A stretch of 64,000 nucleotides of DNA from Burkholderiaceae bacterium. Lineage in GTDB: Bacteria; Pseudomonadota; Gammaproteobacteria; Burkholderiales; Burkholderiaceae_B. Location of the stretch: contig JAOATE010000073.1 in NCBI GenBank assembly GCA_030158305.1, forward strand, positions 25,988 through 89,987, given 5' to 3'. Numbering within the stretch: position 1 is the stretch's first letter; every line of letters begins with the position of its first letter. The position numbers were made by a program, and so were the translations under genes. The notes beneath the pieces were generated by a model, which searched no databases, was not told the origin of the DNA, and was given only the letters and a program-made list of their open reading frames with translations. Of the stretch, positions 8,266-17,713 are shown piece after piece.

Positions 8266-9918
8266 CTATAAAACCCAGAAATGATGCGTGCCATCTCGAC
8301 CGAGCTGTTCGACTAAACCGAACTCCCAGTCGAGATAGCCCTGCATCGCTTCACGGGCATTATTTGTCCCCTCATAAGGTCTCTTGTAGCGATCAATCGC
8401 AGGTGAAACCAAATGGGTGGGGCCCTTTTCCACGTCCAGTCCCGCGTCACGCCAAGCCTGAGTGCCCCCTTCTAAGGCAGACAGAGACGCTGTATTGCCA
8501 AGTTCGCGCATGATTTGGACACACTCGTTCAAGGCAAAGCGTGCCATCACACCATCGGGACAGGTCAGCACATAACGCGAGGCGCGAGGACACTGCGAGA
8601 GGGCTTGTTTGAGTTGTGAGCGCAACACGTACCGTGCAGCTGGAATGTGACCCTGCACATACTGCGCATGACGCGCGAAATCGATTACGAGAGTTTCTGT
8701 ATCTGGTGCGGTCGCTTGCAACCAAGCCGCAAGCGTTGCGGGTGTCACCAACGGTGCTGCTGGGATCAAAGGCAGTTCGGCCTGCCAAGCACTCGCGATA
8801 TTGAAATCTTGTGTTCCCACACCGTCGAGCACATAGACTTCCCACGCCATTTGTGCGAGCCATGACGCTGTCATATTGGCACGCACGCCATCGGTGTCGG
8901 CCAACACCACTCGCGCGCCTCGCACAGGCGCCACCATTTCGGTTTCTTGAACGAGCTGACCGCCAGGTGTCGAACGAAAACCTGGCAGATGACCCGCCAC
9001 AAATTCTTCAGGGTTGCGGGTGTCAAAAAAATACGTCGTCCGTGCCGACTGCGTTCGCCATCTTTGAACGTCTGTCAACGTGGCACGCTTGACACCTGCA
9101 CGGTCGGCCACGCTGCGCGCACGCGTCGAGGCACTTTGCGTGGTAGAAGCGGAGACCTCAGAAAACTTTCTGGTTTGACCTTTGTCCAGAACCTGCTCAG
9201 CGAGCGTCCAACCGATCGTACCGTTGCGCAAGGCCGAGACTTTATTGGGGATACCCGCGTTAATCAAAGACTGGGTACCGATGATGCTGCGCGTACGACC
9301 CGCGCAATTGACGATCACCCGCGTCTCCGGACGAGGTGCCAACTCGGCGATACGCAACACAAGCTCTGCACCAGGGCAACTGATTGCAGTCGGGATACTC
9401 ATGGTGTTGTACTCATCAAACCGACGAGCATCGACGATCACCACATCGGCCTGCTCATCAATCAATGCCTTGACCTCCTGCGCGGACAAGGAGGGTGTGT
9501 GCTTGCGTGCTTCGACCAACTCACCAAAAGACTTGCTTGGAACGTTGACGTCTTTAAATAACTCGCCGCCCGCCGCAGACCATGCCCGCACACCGCCGTT
9601 AAAGACACTGACATTCGTGAAACCAAGGGTCGCCAAGCGTCGCGCGGCCTGCATAGCATCTGACGCCTCCAGTGCAACATCCCCTTCATCCAAGGTCACG
9701 ATCCACACATCGCGTCGCGGCAACTTACTGTAGGCATCAAGCTCAACGCGCGACAGTGGGAAATTCGCGGCAAACAAGGGATGGGATTGGGCGTGCGGAT
9801 CTTCTTCGCGCACGTCCAAAAAAGCAATCTCACGCTTGTCCAATAATGCCTGGCGCACCGCCTGATAATCACAAGACTGAATATCGACAGGAGAAGGAAC
9901 GGGGGCTGTGTTCTGCAT
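8266..9918 (-). CDS. Four-domain rhodanese (sulfurtransferase)
   Basis: Four rhodanese-like domains stand in a row (numbering from the ORF-track start): about 20-130, 145-250, 285-380 and 395-490. Domain 2 has the active Cys loop CAGRTRS (Cys210) and domain 4 has CPDGVM (Cys458). In domains 1 and 3 the loop position reads TLDEGD and LADTDG with no Cys. Usual bacterial sulfurtransferases have one or two domains. The ATG at 9918 is a better start than the upstream TTG because it leaves a 5-base gap after the cysteine-dioxygenase stop. Coupling to that gene suggests a role with the sulfane sulfur or sulfite produced from cysteine catabolism. A C-terminal tail of about 55 residues has no recognised domain. 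Confidence 0.85.
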   Translation of the reverse strand: MQNTAPVPSPVDIQSCDYQAVRQALLDKREIAFLDVREEDPHAQSHPLFAANFPLSRVELDAYSKLPRRDVWIVTLDEGDVALEASDAMQAARRLATLGFTNVSVFNGGVRAWSAAGGELFKDVNVPSKSFGELVEARKHTPSLSAQEVKALIDEQADVVIVDARRFDEYNTMSIPTAISCPGAELVLRIAELAPRPETRVIVNCAGRTRSIIGTQSLINAGIPNKVSALRNGTIGWTLAEQVLDKGQTRKFSEVSASTTQSASTRARSVADRAGVKRATLTDVQRWRTQSARTTYFFDTRNPEEFVAGHLPGFRSTPGGQLVQETEMVAPVRGARVVLADTDGVRANMTASWLAQMAWEVYVLDGVGTQDFNIASAWQAELPLIPAAPLVTPATLAAWLQATAPDTETLVIDFARHAQYVQGHIPAARYVLRSQLKQALSQCPRASRYVLTCPDGVMARFALNECVQIMRELGNTASLSALEGGTQAWRDAGLDVEKGPTHLVSPAIDRYKRPYEGTNNAREAMQGYLDWEFGLVEQLGRDGTHHFWVL

Positions 9919-9923
9919 CTGAC

Positions 9924-10496
9924 TTAATTCCAAAGGTTGGGGACGACATCGTTGCTGTAGCCCGAGACAAACGGTTTTTCCTGACCGGACACTGCATCGA
10001 ACACATGACGATGGATACGACCGATATTTCCGCCATACACATGAATACTGATCGAGGTGCGATCTGCGTAATAGTTGGCGACCTCATGGACATCGTGGGT
10101 CGCGGGTGAGACCGAACCCACTTGTCCGGGTAATAAGAGCGAACTTTCACCACGCCGATAGTGACCGTCAGCCTCTTTGAAATAGTGGGTATCGATTTCT
10201 TGTCCGCGCAGCATTCCAATCAACCCCCAGGTCATATGATCGTGGACAGGCGTTTTTTGACCGGGACCCCAAACAAAACTCACCATTGAAAAGCGTTCCA
10301 ATGGATCGGCATACAAGAGATATTGTTGGTAGTACTGAGGATGCGGCCGTGAAAAGATTTCAGGCAACCAGTCATCATGTCTGACTAGCTCCGCCAACAA
10401 TGCACCACCCTGCTCCAAAATCAGTGGTTCATGCGGCTGGCCCTCTAGCAGGTGACTCATGCCTTTTACAAAAGTCAGCAGTCTTTCATTTTTCAT
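9924..10496 (-). CDS. Cysteine dioxygenase-type cupin
   Basis: A 190-residue cysteine-dioxygenase (CDO_I) family protein. The three iron ligands are visible as His85 and His87 in PVHDHMTWG and His137 in HDVHEVAN. The bacterial family oxidises cysteine to cysteine sulfinate, though some members prefer 3-mercaptopropionate, which the sequence does not settle. It is upstream of, and nearly abuts, the rhodanese gene. It is transcribed divergently from the nitronate-monooxygenase gene across about 100 bases. Confidence 0.85.
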   Translation of the reverse strand: MKNERLLTFVKGMSHLLEGQPHEPLILEQGGALLAELVRHDDWLPEIFSRPHPQYYQQYLLYADPLERFSMVSFVWGPGQKTPVHDHMTWGLIGMLRGQEIDTHYFKEADGHYRRGESSLLLPGQVGSVSPATHDVHEVANYYADRTSISIHVYGGNIGRIHRHVFDAVSGQEKPFVSGYSNDVVPNLWN

Positions 10497-10600
10497 GGTG
10501 TCGTCTCAGGAATTGATATTTTTAATTCATTTGAGTAATGATAAACGGCAATCAGGGGATAGAATGGGTCTCCAATCCCTTTTTAAAGGTGGACGCGACC

Positions 10601-11659
10601 ATGGCTTTTGCTCTGAACCAATTACGTGTTCCGATTATTCAAGCACCTATGGCGGGTGGGGTCAACACCCCCGCACTCGCGGCTGCGGTCACCAATGCCG
10701 GCGGGTTAGGGAGCTTTGGGTTTGCCTACAGCTCACCACAAAAAATCAGTGATGATCTTGGGGCAGCCAAACAACTGACAGCCGGTCCCATCAACGCGAA
10801 CTTTTTTGTATTTCATCCCGTCGCGACTCCGAGTGTTGAGCTTCAACACCACTCTATTGCCGCACTCAAGCGTCTACCGATCGCGCAAGATCTCAAGCTA
10901 TTACCTCCTGAGCCGCCCTATTTTCCAGACATACACGCCATGCTTGAGCCCGTTTGGTTGCATCGACCTGCGGTCCTGACCTTTCACTTTGGTCTGCCCG
11001 CACCTGAAGTGCTCGAACGCGCCAGACTGGCGGGCATCTGCGTTGGTGTGAGTGCGACCTGTTTGGCTGAAGGACACGCGATCGAAGCGGCGGGAGCAGA
11101 CTTTGTGATTGCTCAAGGTATCGAGGCGGGCGGACACAGAGGGACGTTTGAGCCCGACATGCTCGATGAAGACCTTCCCACACTCACCCTTGTCAGACAA
11201 CTATCCGCAGCCCTGCGTATTCCTGTTGTCGCGGCGGGCGGCTTGATGACGGGCGGCGACGTCTCCCTCGCCATGGCGGCAGGTGCAGCGGCTGCGCAAA
11301 TGGGTACCGCCTTTTTAGTGTGTGATGAGTCCGGTGCAACGCCTGCGCACAAACACTTTCTCTTGACCAAGCCCACGCGCGGAACTGTGTTCACGCATGC
11401 ATTTTCCGGTCGTCGTGCCCAAGGTTTGCGCAACGAATTTATTGAGGTGATGCACGGTCAACCGCACTTGCCTTTTCCACTCCAAAACACCTTGACGAGT
11501 CATCTGCGACAAATGGCGGTGCAACATAACGATGGAGAGCACCAAAGCCTATGGGCTGGGCGTGCCTATGCTCAAGCAAGACCCATGGGTGCACAACGTC
11601 TTATGGCAGTCTTAGAACAAGAGTATCTAAAAGGCGCATCGATTCGGGAAAACCCTTAG
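10601..11659 (+). CDS. Nitronate monooxygenase-family FMN enzyme
   Basis: The protein begins LRVPIIQAPMAGGV, has a GISATC-like segment (CVGVSATCLAEG) near the middle and EAGGHRG plus a late PVVAAGG phosphate-binding segment. These are the hallmarks of the 2-nitropropane dioxygenase/nitronate monooxygenase TIM barrel. The ORF track starts 21 codons earlier. The ATG at 10601 is chosen because the conserved N-terminus begins there and a GGTGG site lies upstream. It gives 352 residues. The natural substrate is often a toxic nitronate such as propionate-3-nitronate. Some homologues are enoyl-ACP reductases, so specificity is open. Confidence 0.85.
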   Translation: MAFALNQLRVPIIQAPMAGGVNTPALAAAVTNAGGLGSFGFAYSSPQKISDDLGAAKQLTAGPINANFFVFHPVATPSVELQHHSIAALKRLPIAQDLKLLPPEPPYFPDIHAMLEPVWLHRPAVLTFHFGLPAPEVLERARLAGICVGVSATCLAEGHAIEAAGADFVIAQGIEAGGHRGTFEPDMLDEDLPTLTLVRQLSAALRIPVVAAGGLMTGGDVSLAMAAGAAAAQMGTAFLVCDESGATPAHKHFLLTKPTRGTVFTHAFSGRRAQGLRNEFIEVMHGQPHLPFPLQNTLTSHLRQMAVQHNDGEHQSLWAGRAYAQARPMGAQRLMAVLEQEYLKGASIRENP

Positions 11660-11807
11660 ATCGAGCTATTTAGCCACTGATTCGAGCGTCAAATTGAAAT
11701 ACATCTATCCGACCCTGTTCAGTTTATCTATACTTCCTGCGTGCTGATCTGACGAGTAGAGCCATGTTGGCTTGCAGAACGTAGGCGCTTAACGCAGGTA
11801 ATTCAGG

Positions 11808-14800
11808 ATGTGGATCGTTCGGATAGCACTAGATAAGCCATACACGTTTATCGTGATGGCTCTTCTCATTCTGTTTTCCGCACCGTTGGCGATTATGCGC
11901 ACACCGGTTGACGTGCTGCCGGAAATTGATATTCCAGTGATCAGCGTGATCTGGAACTATCGTGGTCTCTCCGCCGAGCAGATGGGCAATCGAATTGCCC
12001 AAAACCACGAACGCTCGATCACCACCACGGTCAACGATATCGAACACATCGAGTCGCGTTCGCTCGGCGGCATTACGATTATCAAAATTTATTTTCAGCC
12101 AAAAGCGAATATTCAAACGGCTATTTCACAAGTCGTTGCTGTCTCTCAGTCAGCCTTGCGACAAATGCCACCGAGTGTCGCGCCGCCACTCGTCATTAAA
12201 TACACCGCCTCTTCCATTCCAGTGATCCAAATCGGAATGTCGAGCAAGACGCTTTCTGAAAAAGAGCTCTTCGATGCCGCGCTCAACATCATGCGGCCGC
12301 AGCTGATTACGATTCCGGGCATTGCCGTGCCTTTTCCCTATGGCGGCAAAGTCCGCGCGGTCTCGGTGGATATCGATCCCGAGGCCTTGCGCGCCAAGGG
12401 CATGACCTCTTCGGATGTGATCAATGCCATCACTGCGCAAAACCTGACTCTGCCGGCTGGCTCTGCAAAAATTGACGATGTCGAATACAGCATCTCGCTA
12501 AACTCGTCGCCGAATACGATCGCAGAGCTCAACAACATTCCGATTCGGACCGTCAATGGTGCCACCACCTTTATGCGTGAAGTCGCGCACGTCCGTGATG
12601 GTTTTTCCCCTCAGATCAATATCGTTCGGCAAAATGGCGAGCGCGGCCTCATCCTGACCGCGCTTAAAAACGGAGGTGCCTCGACGCTGGATATTGTCCG
12701 CCAGGTCAAGGAAAAACTGCCTGCTATCTTGCCTCTGTTACCCGAAGGCATTGATGTCCGCTTGTTGGGAGATCAATCCGTTTTTGTGGAAAAAGCGCTC
12801 GCCGGTGTCATTCACGAAATTCTGATTGCTGGCGGTCTGACTGCGCTGATGCTTCTGCTGTTCTTGGGTAATTGGCGCACCACCTCGATCATCGCAATTT
12901 CAATTCCGCTATCGATTTTTACTTCACTGATTGCACTGCATCTGATTGGCGAGACCATCAATGTGATGACCTTGGGAGGTCTGGCGCTTGCCGTGGGTAT
13001 TTTGGTCGATGACGCCACCGTCACCATCGAAAATATCGAGCGTCACATCCACATGGGCAAGGATCTGTACCAGGCTGTTTTGGATGGTGCTGGAGAGATT
13101 GCCATCCCGACCTTTGTCGCGACCCTATCAATCTGTATTGTGTTTGTCCCGATGTTCTTCTTGGGTGGCGTGGCGCGCTATTTGTTTGTTCCGCTCGCCG
13201 AAGCAGTGAGCTTTGCGATGATCGCCTCCTATATTCTTTCGCGCACACTGGTTCCCACACTCGCCTACCTGATGCTCAAGGATGCTGGACAGCCCGGACC
13301 CGTGGGTCGCTGGATTCATAACCTGCATGTCCGCTTTAACGCGCGCTTTGAAATATTTCGCGAAAGCTATGTCTTGTTTCTCGGTCACCTACTGAGCAAC
13401 CGCAAGAAATTCATTGCTGGCTTCCTGACTTTTTGCCTGCTGTCTTGCAGTATCTTTTTTATACTCGGACGAGATTTATTTCCGTTTGTCGATACGAGCC
13501 AAATCAAGCTCCATATGCGCGCGCCTACTGGCACGCGCGTCGAACGGACTGCGATTTTGGCAGACGAAGTCCAGAAAGTCATCCGCGAAGTCATTCCAGA
13601 AAAAGATCTAGATGGTATTTTGGATAATGTCGGCTTACCCAACAGCGGTATTAACCTCTCCTACAGTAGCTCCGGCACGATTGGATCATTTGATGCGGAC
13701 ATCATGATCTCTCTTAAACCTGGCCACAAGCCAAGTTTGGAGTACATGGACGAACTGTTACCCATTTTGCGAAAAAGATTTCCAGGGATCGAATTCTTTT
13801 ATCAGCCTGCGGATATCGTCACGCAAATTTTGAATTTCGGCACACCGGCTGCCATTGATATACAAATTGTTGGTAACAACTATGCGGCCAACCATCAGCT
13901 AGCCGCAAAACTTGTTAGCAAGATTGAGTCTGTCTCAGGCGCGGCGGATGTGCATATCCATCAACGCTTGAACCAACCTTCTATTGCCTTGAAAATGGAT
14001 CGCACGCGCATGCAAGGCATGGGGCTCACACCTCAAGACCTCGCACAAAACGTTCTGCTGCCACTTTCCGGTAGCGCTCAAACGACCTCCTCATTCTGGC
14101 TCAATCCGGTCAATAACATCAGCTACCAGATTCAAGCACAGACACCGCAATACAACATCGACTCGCTTGATGATTTGCTCAGATTGCCTGTCGGCCCCTC
14201 TAATGCGGCGGCGTCAGCCACCGCCGCGACAGCCAATGCAACCGCCAATCGCGGCACACAACTCATTGGCAACCTCGTGAGCTCAACACCCACTACAGAG
14301 TTTGCGATTTTGACGCGTTACAACATTCGACCCTCCATCAATATCTACGCAAACGTGCGCGGACGTGATCTCGCCGCCGTTGCGATGGATATTCAAGTCA
14401 TCATGGACGAAGCGAAATCACAACTGCCACGCGGCAGCACCATGACAATGCGCGGTCAAGTTGAGACCATGAAGCAGTCCTATGTCGGTCTTGGCATTGG
14501 TCTGCTTGGCGCTGTGTTACTGGTGTATCTGCTGATTGTGGTGAACTTCCAATCTTGGCTGGATCCGTTCATTATCATCGCCGCCTTGATTTCTGCCCTG
14601 GCCGGTATTGCTTGGATGCTGATTATTACGCGCACCAATCTCAGTGTGCCTGCACTCACCGGTGCCATCATGACGATGGGGGTCGCGACCGCCAATAGTG
14701 TGCTGGTGATCTCCTTCGCGCGAGAGCGCCTCAAGGACGGCCTCTCGCCGCTTGCCGCAGCCCTCGAAGCAGGCGCCACGCGCATTCGCCCTGTATTGAT

Positions 14801-15005
14801 GACCGCGCTAGCCATGATTATCGGTATGATCCCCATGGCAATTGGCTTTGGTCAAGGCTCAGAACAAAATGCGCCACTCGGTCGCACTGTCATCGGCGGC
14901 CTATTGCTGGCGACGGTTTCAACCGTATTATTCGTACCCGTTCTTTTCGCAAGTCTGCACGGCTGGCTCGATCAACGCCACGCCTCCAAGGAAGCAAAAG
15001 TATGA
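11808..15005 (+). CDS. RND efflux pump inner-membrane permease (system 1)
   Basis: A 1065-residue RND transporter with the expected TM1, two large periplasmic loops and a TM2-6/TM8-12 pattern. The proton-relay Asp pair is present in AVGILVDDATVTIENIE. It begins MWIVRIALDKPYTF, as in the multidrug-exporter (HAE-1-like) subgroup lacking a long N-terminal extension. An Ala/Thr/Asn-rich low-complexity insert lies near residues 800-822 in the second periplasmic loop. The stop overlaps the adaptor start by 4 bases (ATGA). Substrates cannot be inferred. Confidence 0.92.
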   Translation: MWIVRIALDKPYTFIVMALLILFSAPLAIMRTPVDVLPEIDIPVISVIWNYRGLSAEQMGNRIAQNHERSITTTVNDIEHIESRSLGGITIIKIYFQPKANIQTAISQVVAVSQSALRQMPPSVAPPLVIKYTASSIPVIQIGMSSKTLSEKELFDAALNIMRPQLITIPGIAVPFPYGGKVRAVSVDIDPEALRAKGMTSSDVINAITAQNLTLPAGSAKIDDVEYSISLNSSPNTIAELNNIPIRTVNGATTFMREVAHVRDGFSPQINIVRQNGERGLILTALKNGGASTLDIVRQVKEKLPAILPLLPEGIDVRLLGDQSVFVEKALAGVIHEILIAGGLTALMLLLFLGNWRTTSIIAISIPLSIFTSLIALHLIGETINVMTLGGLALAVGILVDDATVTIENIERHIHMGKDLYQAVLDGAGEIAIPTFVATLSICIVFVPMFFLGGVARYLFVPLAEAVSFAMIASYILSRTLVPTLAYLMLKDAGQPGPVGRWIHNLHVRFNARFEIFRESYVLFLGHLLSNRKKFIAGFLTFCLLSCSIFFILGRDLFPFVDTSQIKLHMRAPTGTRVERTAILADEVQKVIREVIPEKDLDGILDNVGLPNSGINLSYSSSGTIGSFDADIMISLKPGHKPSLEYMDELLPILRKRFPGIEFFYQPADIVTQILNFGTPAAIDIQIVGNNYAANHQLAAKLVSKIESVSGAADVHIHQRLNQPSIALKMDRTRMQGMGLTPQDLAQNVLLPLSGSAQTTSSFWLNPVNNISYQIQAQTPQYNIDSLDDLLRLPVGPSNAAASATAATANATANRGTQLIGNLVSSTPTTEFAILTRYNIRPSINIYANVRGRDLAAVAMDIQVIMDEAKSQLPRGSTMTMRGQVETMKQSYVGLGIGLLGAVLLVYLLIVVNFQSWLDPFIIIAALISALAGIAWMLIITRTNLSVPALTGAIMTMGVATANSVLVISFARERLKDGLSPLAAALEAGATRIRPVLMTALAMIIGMIPMAIGFGQGSEQNAPLGRTVIGGLLLATVSTVLFVPVLFASLHGWLDQRHASKEAKV

Positions 15006-16201
15006 AGGACTCGCTCCACGATTCGCATGGCCTACCCCTCGGACATCCTGACAACCCCGACTCGCAGATCAAATTGAAAAAATCGCTTCGCTCGGTCAAG
15101 CTTGTGGCTGTCATCGTTTTTGCGTTGATGCTGTTTGGATTAGGCACCGCACTATTTGAGCGCTGGTCTTATGCGGAAGTATTGGCTAAACGTGCGGAAG
15201 ACAGCGGCGTCATGCATGTCTTGGTGGTCAAGCCAACCGCGCCGGACAAAAACAATCCCAATATGAAACTGGTGCTACCAGGGACGCTGCGCGGGATTAA
15301 TGAGGCGCAAATTCACTCGCGCGTGACGGGTTACGTCAAACAATGGTTTAAAGATCTAGGCGACACAGCCAAGCAAGGTGAAACGCTCGCGCTCATCGAC
15401 ATCCCGGAAATCAATCGCCAAGTGGAAGAAGCCACGGCGAACTTCAAGCTCGCGAAAACAGTCTATGACCGCTGGAAACGCTTGCGTGCCGAAGATGCGG
15501 TTTCTCAGCAAGAGATGGATGAAAAAACAGCTCTTTATCGCCAAAGTGAAGCCGTACTCAATCGTCTGAAACAGTTGCAGAGTTTTGGCACGGTGGTCGC
15601 CCCCTTTGAAGGACGCATCACACGACGCAATGTCAATCTTGGCGACTTGGTCAATGCCGGTAACGTAGGCAATGCGCAAGCCATGTTTTCGATGGCGCGT
15701 ACGGACAAGCTGAGCGTCTATGTCTACCTCCCTCAAGATCGTACGTCACAAGTCAAGGTCGGTGATGAAGTGTCGGTTTATCAAACGAATGCGCCGGAGA
15801 AAATCATCAAAGGTCGCATCGCGCGCACTGCTGGCGCCATCGATATCAATACTCGCACACTGCAAGTCGACGTCGAGATCCCGAACGAGAGTAATGCACT
15901 GCTGCCAGGCGCTTATGTCGAAGTCGCGATGACCGTTGCGCTGGGTAACAGCTTGATTGTGCCAACCAATACCTTGATTTTTGGTTCCGGAGGCCCTTAC
16001 ATCGCAGTCGTCAAAGACAATCGCGCTGAAAAGAAAAAGGTCACGCTCGGCATCGACTTTGGTAATCAAATTGAGATTCGTAGTGGTCTCGCACAAGATG
16101 ATCTGATGATCTTAAATCCCATGGATTCCTTGGTAAACGGACAAGCCGTCGTGCCCCAGGCACCCGCGCCACGCGCACCTGCGTCCAGACGCGGCTCCTG
16201 A
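15002..16201 (+). CDS. RND periplasmic adaptor (system 1)
   Basis: A 399-residue membrane-fusion protein with a cytoplasmic N-terminus of about 35 residues, one membrane anchor (VKLVAVIVFALMLFGLG), then a lipoyl/barrel-sandwich half (IHSRVTGYVKQWF), a coiled-coil hairpin (about 135-185), the second lipoyl half (GTVVAPFEGRITRRNVNLGD) and a beta-barrel domain. The C-terminus is Pro/Ala-rich. It is translationally coupled to the permease and 7 bases upstream of the outer-membrane factor gene, completing a tripartite pump. Confidence 0.92.
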   Translation: MKDSLHDSHGLPLGHPDNPDSQIKLKKSLRSVKLVAVIVFALMLFGLGTALFERWSYAEVLAKRAEDSGVMHVLVVKPTAPDKNNPNMKLVLPGTLRGINEAQIHSRVTGYVKQWFKDLGDTAKQGETLALIDIPEINRQVEEATANFKLAKTVYDRWKRLRAEDAVSQQEMDEKTALYRQSEAVLNRLKQLQSFGTVVAPFEGRITRRNVNLGDLVNAGNVGNAQAMFSMARTDKLSVYVYLPQDRTSQVKVGDEVSVYQTNAPEKIIKGRIARTAGAIDINTRTLQVDVEIPNESNALLPGAYVEVAMTVALGNSLIVPTNTLIFGSGGPYIAVVKDNRAEKKKVTLGIDFGNQIEIRSGLAQDDLMILNPMDSLVNGQAVVPQAPAPRAPASRRGS

Positions 16202-16208
16202 GCGCATC

Positions 16209-17684
16209 ATGAAATCAAGCCTTGCTCTCAGCGTATTGGTGATTGCCTGTGTCGGTTGTTCGCCGATTGGGCCTGACTACGCGCGACCTGTCGTCGACTT
16301 TCCGGAAAACTGGAAAACCCTGCCGAGTGCCAATCCAACGCTTTGGAAAACAGCGACACCCGCGGATGACGTCCCGAAAGAAAAGTGGTGGAAAGCCTTT
16401 GGTGATCCGACGCTGGATCAACTGGTCGAGACCTCACTGAGCAATAACAATACTTTGCAAGCCTCTCTGGCCCGATTGGATCAAGCAATCGCCCAGAGCG
16501 AAGCGCGAGGCGCTGCGCTACTGCCAACCGTATCGCTTGGCGCAACCGGCGCACGCACTGAGACCTCGGCCAATCGCCCCGGTACAAATTACAGCACAGT
16601 CAGTCAATCCACCACGCAGAATAACTTCCGCCCTGTCGCGGTGATGACCTATGAAATCGACTGGCTGGGTAAAGTCCGCCGTGAAGTCGAGGCCTCACGC
16701 AGCACGGCCGAGCAAGCCGCGGCCGATACTGAGAACGTCAAGCTTTTACTCACGGCTCAACTCGCGAATAGTTATTTTCTCTTAAGACAATACGACGAAG
16801 AGATTCGCGTACTCACCGGGATCGTCCAGATTCAGGACAAGCTCTTGGGGCTCATCAAAAAACGCTATGACATGGGTGCAGCAGGGCGCACAGAGCTGTC
16901 ACAGCAGACCGCCCTGACACAGTCTAGCGGTGCGCAACTTGAGCTCCTTCGCTCGTTACGTAATGTTCAGGAAAATCTGCTGGCGACTTTAACCGGCACA
17001 CCCGCCTCCGCCTTTAGCTTGCCACCAGGTAAATTACCTACGCAATTGCCCGCGTTTCCTGTCGGCTTGCCCTCTACCCTGCTGGAAAGACGACCAGACG
17101 TTTCGGCTGCTGAGCGGGCGATGGCGGCTGCAAACGCACAGATTGGTGTCGCCAAAGCCGCATACTTTCCCACACTGACACTGGCGCCGGCTTTTATCGG
17201 TGGGGAAAGCTCAATTTTGAGTTCGATTTTTAATGCGCCTTCGCTCATCTGGTCAATTGGCTTGACCGCGACGCAAACTTTGTTTGATGGTGGCCGCATC
17301 AGCGCCAACTATCGATTTGCGCAAGCAGGTTATCGCGTGACCTTGGCCAACTACCGTCAATCAGTGATGGTCGCCATACAAGAGACACAAGATGCGATGA
17401 GCACCTTGCAACAACTTGATCGCGCGCGTTCGATGCAAGATGCAGCTGTCAGCAATCTGAATCGTGCCTATCAAATCAGTTCGATTCGTTACCGCGAAGG
17501 CTTGGATACGGCACAAACACTTGCGTTGATTCAGCAAAACCAGCTCACCGCGCAGCGCATCAAGTGGCAGATGCATGGCGGACAATTTATCGCGAGTGTG
17601 GCGTTGGTCAAGGCGCTTGGTGGTGGCTGGCAAGGCTTTGCCAAACCAGACCCGTCACAAACAGAACCTGCAGAAAAGAATTAA
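16209..17684 (+). CDS. NodT-family outer-membrane efflux lipoprotein (system 1)
   Basis: A 491-residue TolC-like channel. The lipoprotein signal leads to a Cys in VGCSPIGPDYARP, the NodT-family N-terminal signature. Two internal repeats of the outer-membrane efflux domain follow, including LLERRPDVSAAERAMAAANAQIGVAKAAYFPTL-type helices characteristic of the family. It is the third gene of the system 1 operon. Its stop codon lies in the left arm of an 11-bp inverted repeat shared with the converging RodZ-like gene. Confidence 0.92.
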   Translation: MKSSLALSVLVIACVGCSPIGPDYARPVVDFPENWKTLPSANPTLWKTATPADDVPKEKWWKAFGDPTLDQLVETSLSNNNTLQASLARLDQAIAQSEARGAALLPTVSLGATGARTETSANRPGTNYSTVSQSTTQNNFRPVAVMTYEIDWLGKVRREVEASRSTAEQAAADTENVKLLLTAQLANSYFLLRQYDEEIRVLTGIVQIQDKLLGLIKKRYDMGAAGRTELSQQTALTQSSGAQLELLRSLRNVQENLLATLTGTPASAFSLPPGKLPTQLPAFPVGLPSTLLERRPDVSAAERAMAAANAQIGVAKAAYFPTLTLAPAFIGGESSILSSIFNAPSLIWSIGLTATQTLFDGGRISANYRFAQAGYRVTLANYRQSVMVAIQETQDAMSTLQQLDRARSMQDAAVSNLNRAYQISSIRYREGLDTAQTLALIQQNQLTAQRIKWQMHGGQFIASVALVKALGGGWQGFAKPDPSQTEPAEKN

Positions 17685-17713
17685 ACGCTCGACGTGCCGT
17701 ACTTAATTCTTTT
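17674..17713. terminator. 11-bp inverted repeat holding both stop codons of convergent genes
   Basis: AAAAGAATTAA (17674-17684) is the exact reverse complement of TTAATTCTTTT (17703-17713), with an 18-base loop. Each arm ends in the TAA stop of one gene, so both proteins end in Lys-Asn. On either strand the stem is AT-rich and ends in a T-run, compatible with a bidirectional terminator. Confidence 0.6.

Noticed and set aside
11694-11734. Sigma-70 promoter for RND system 1 (TTGAAA ... TATACT)
   Set aside because: The spacing between the elements is 29 bases, far outside the usual 16-18, so only an isolated -10-like hexamer remains.
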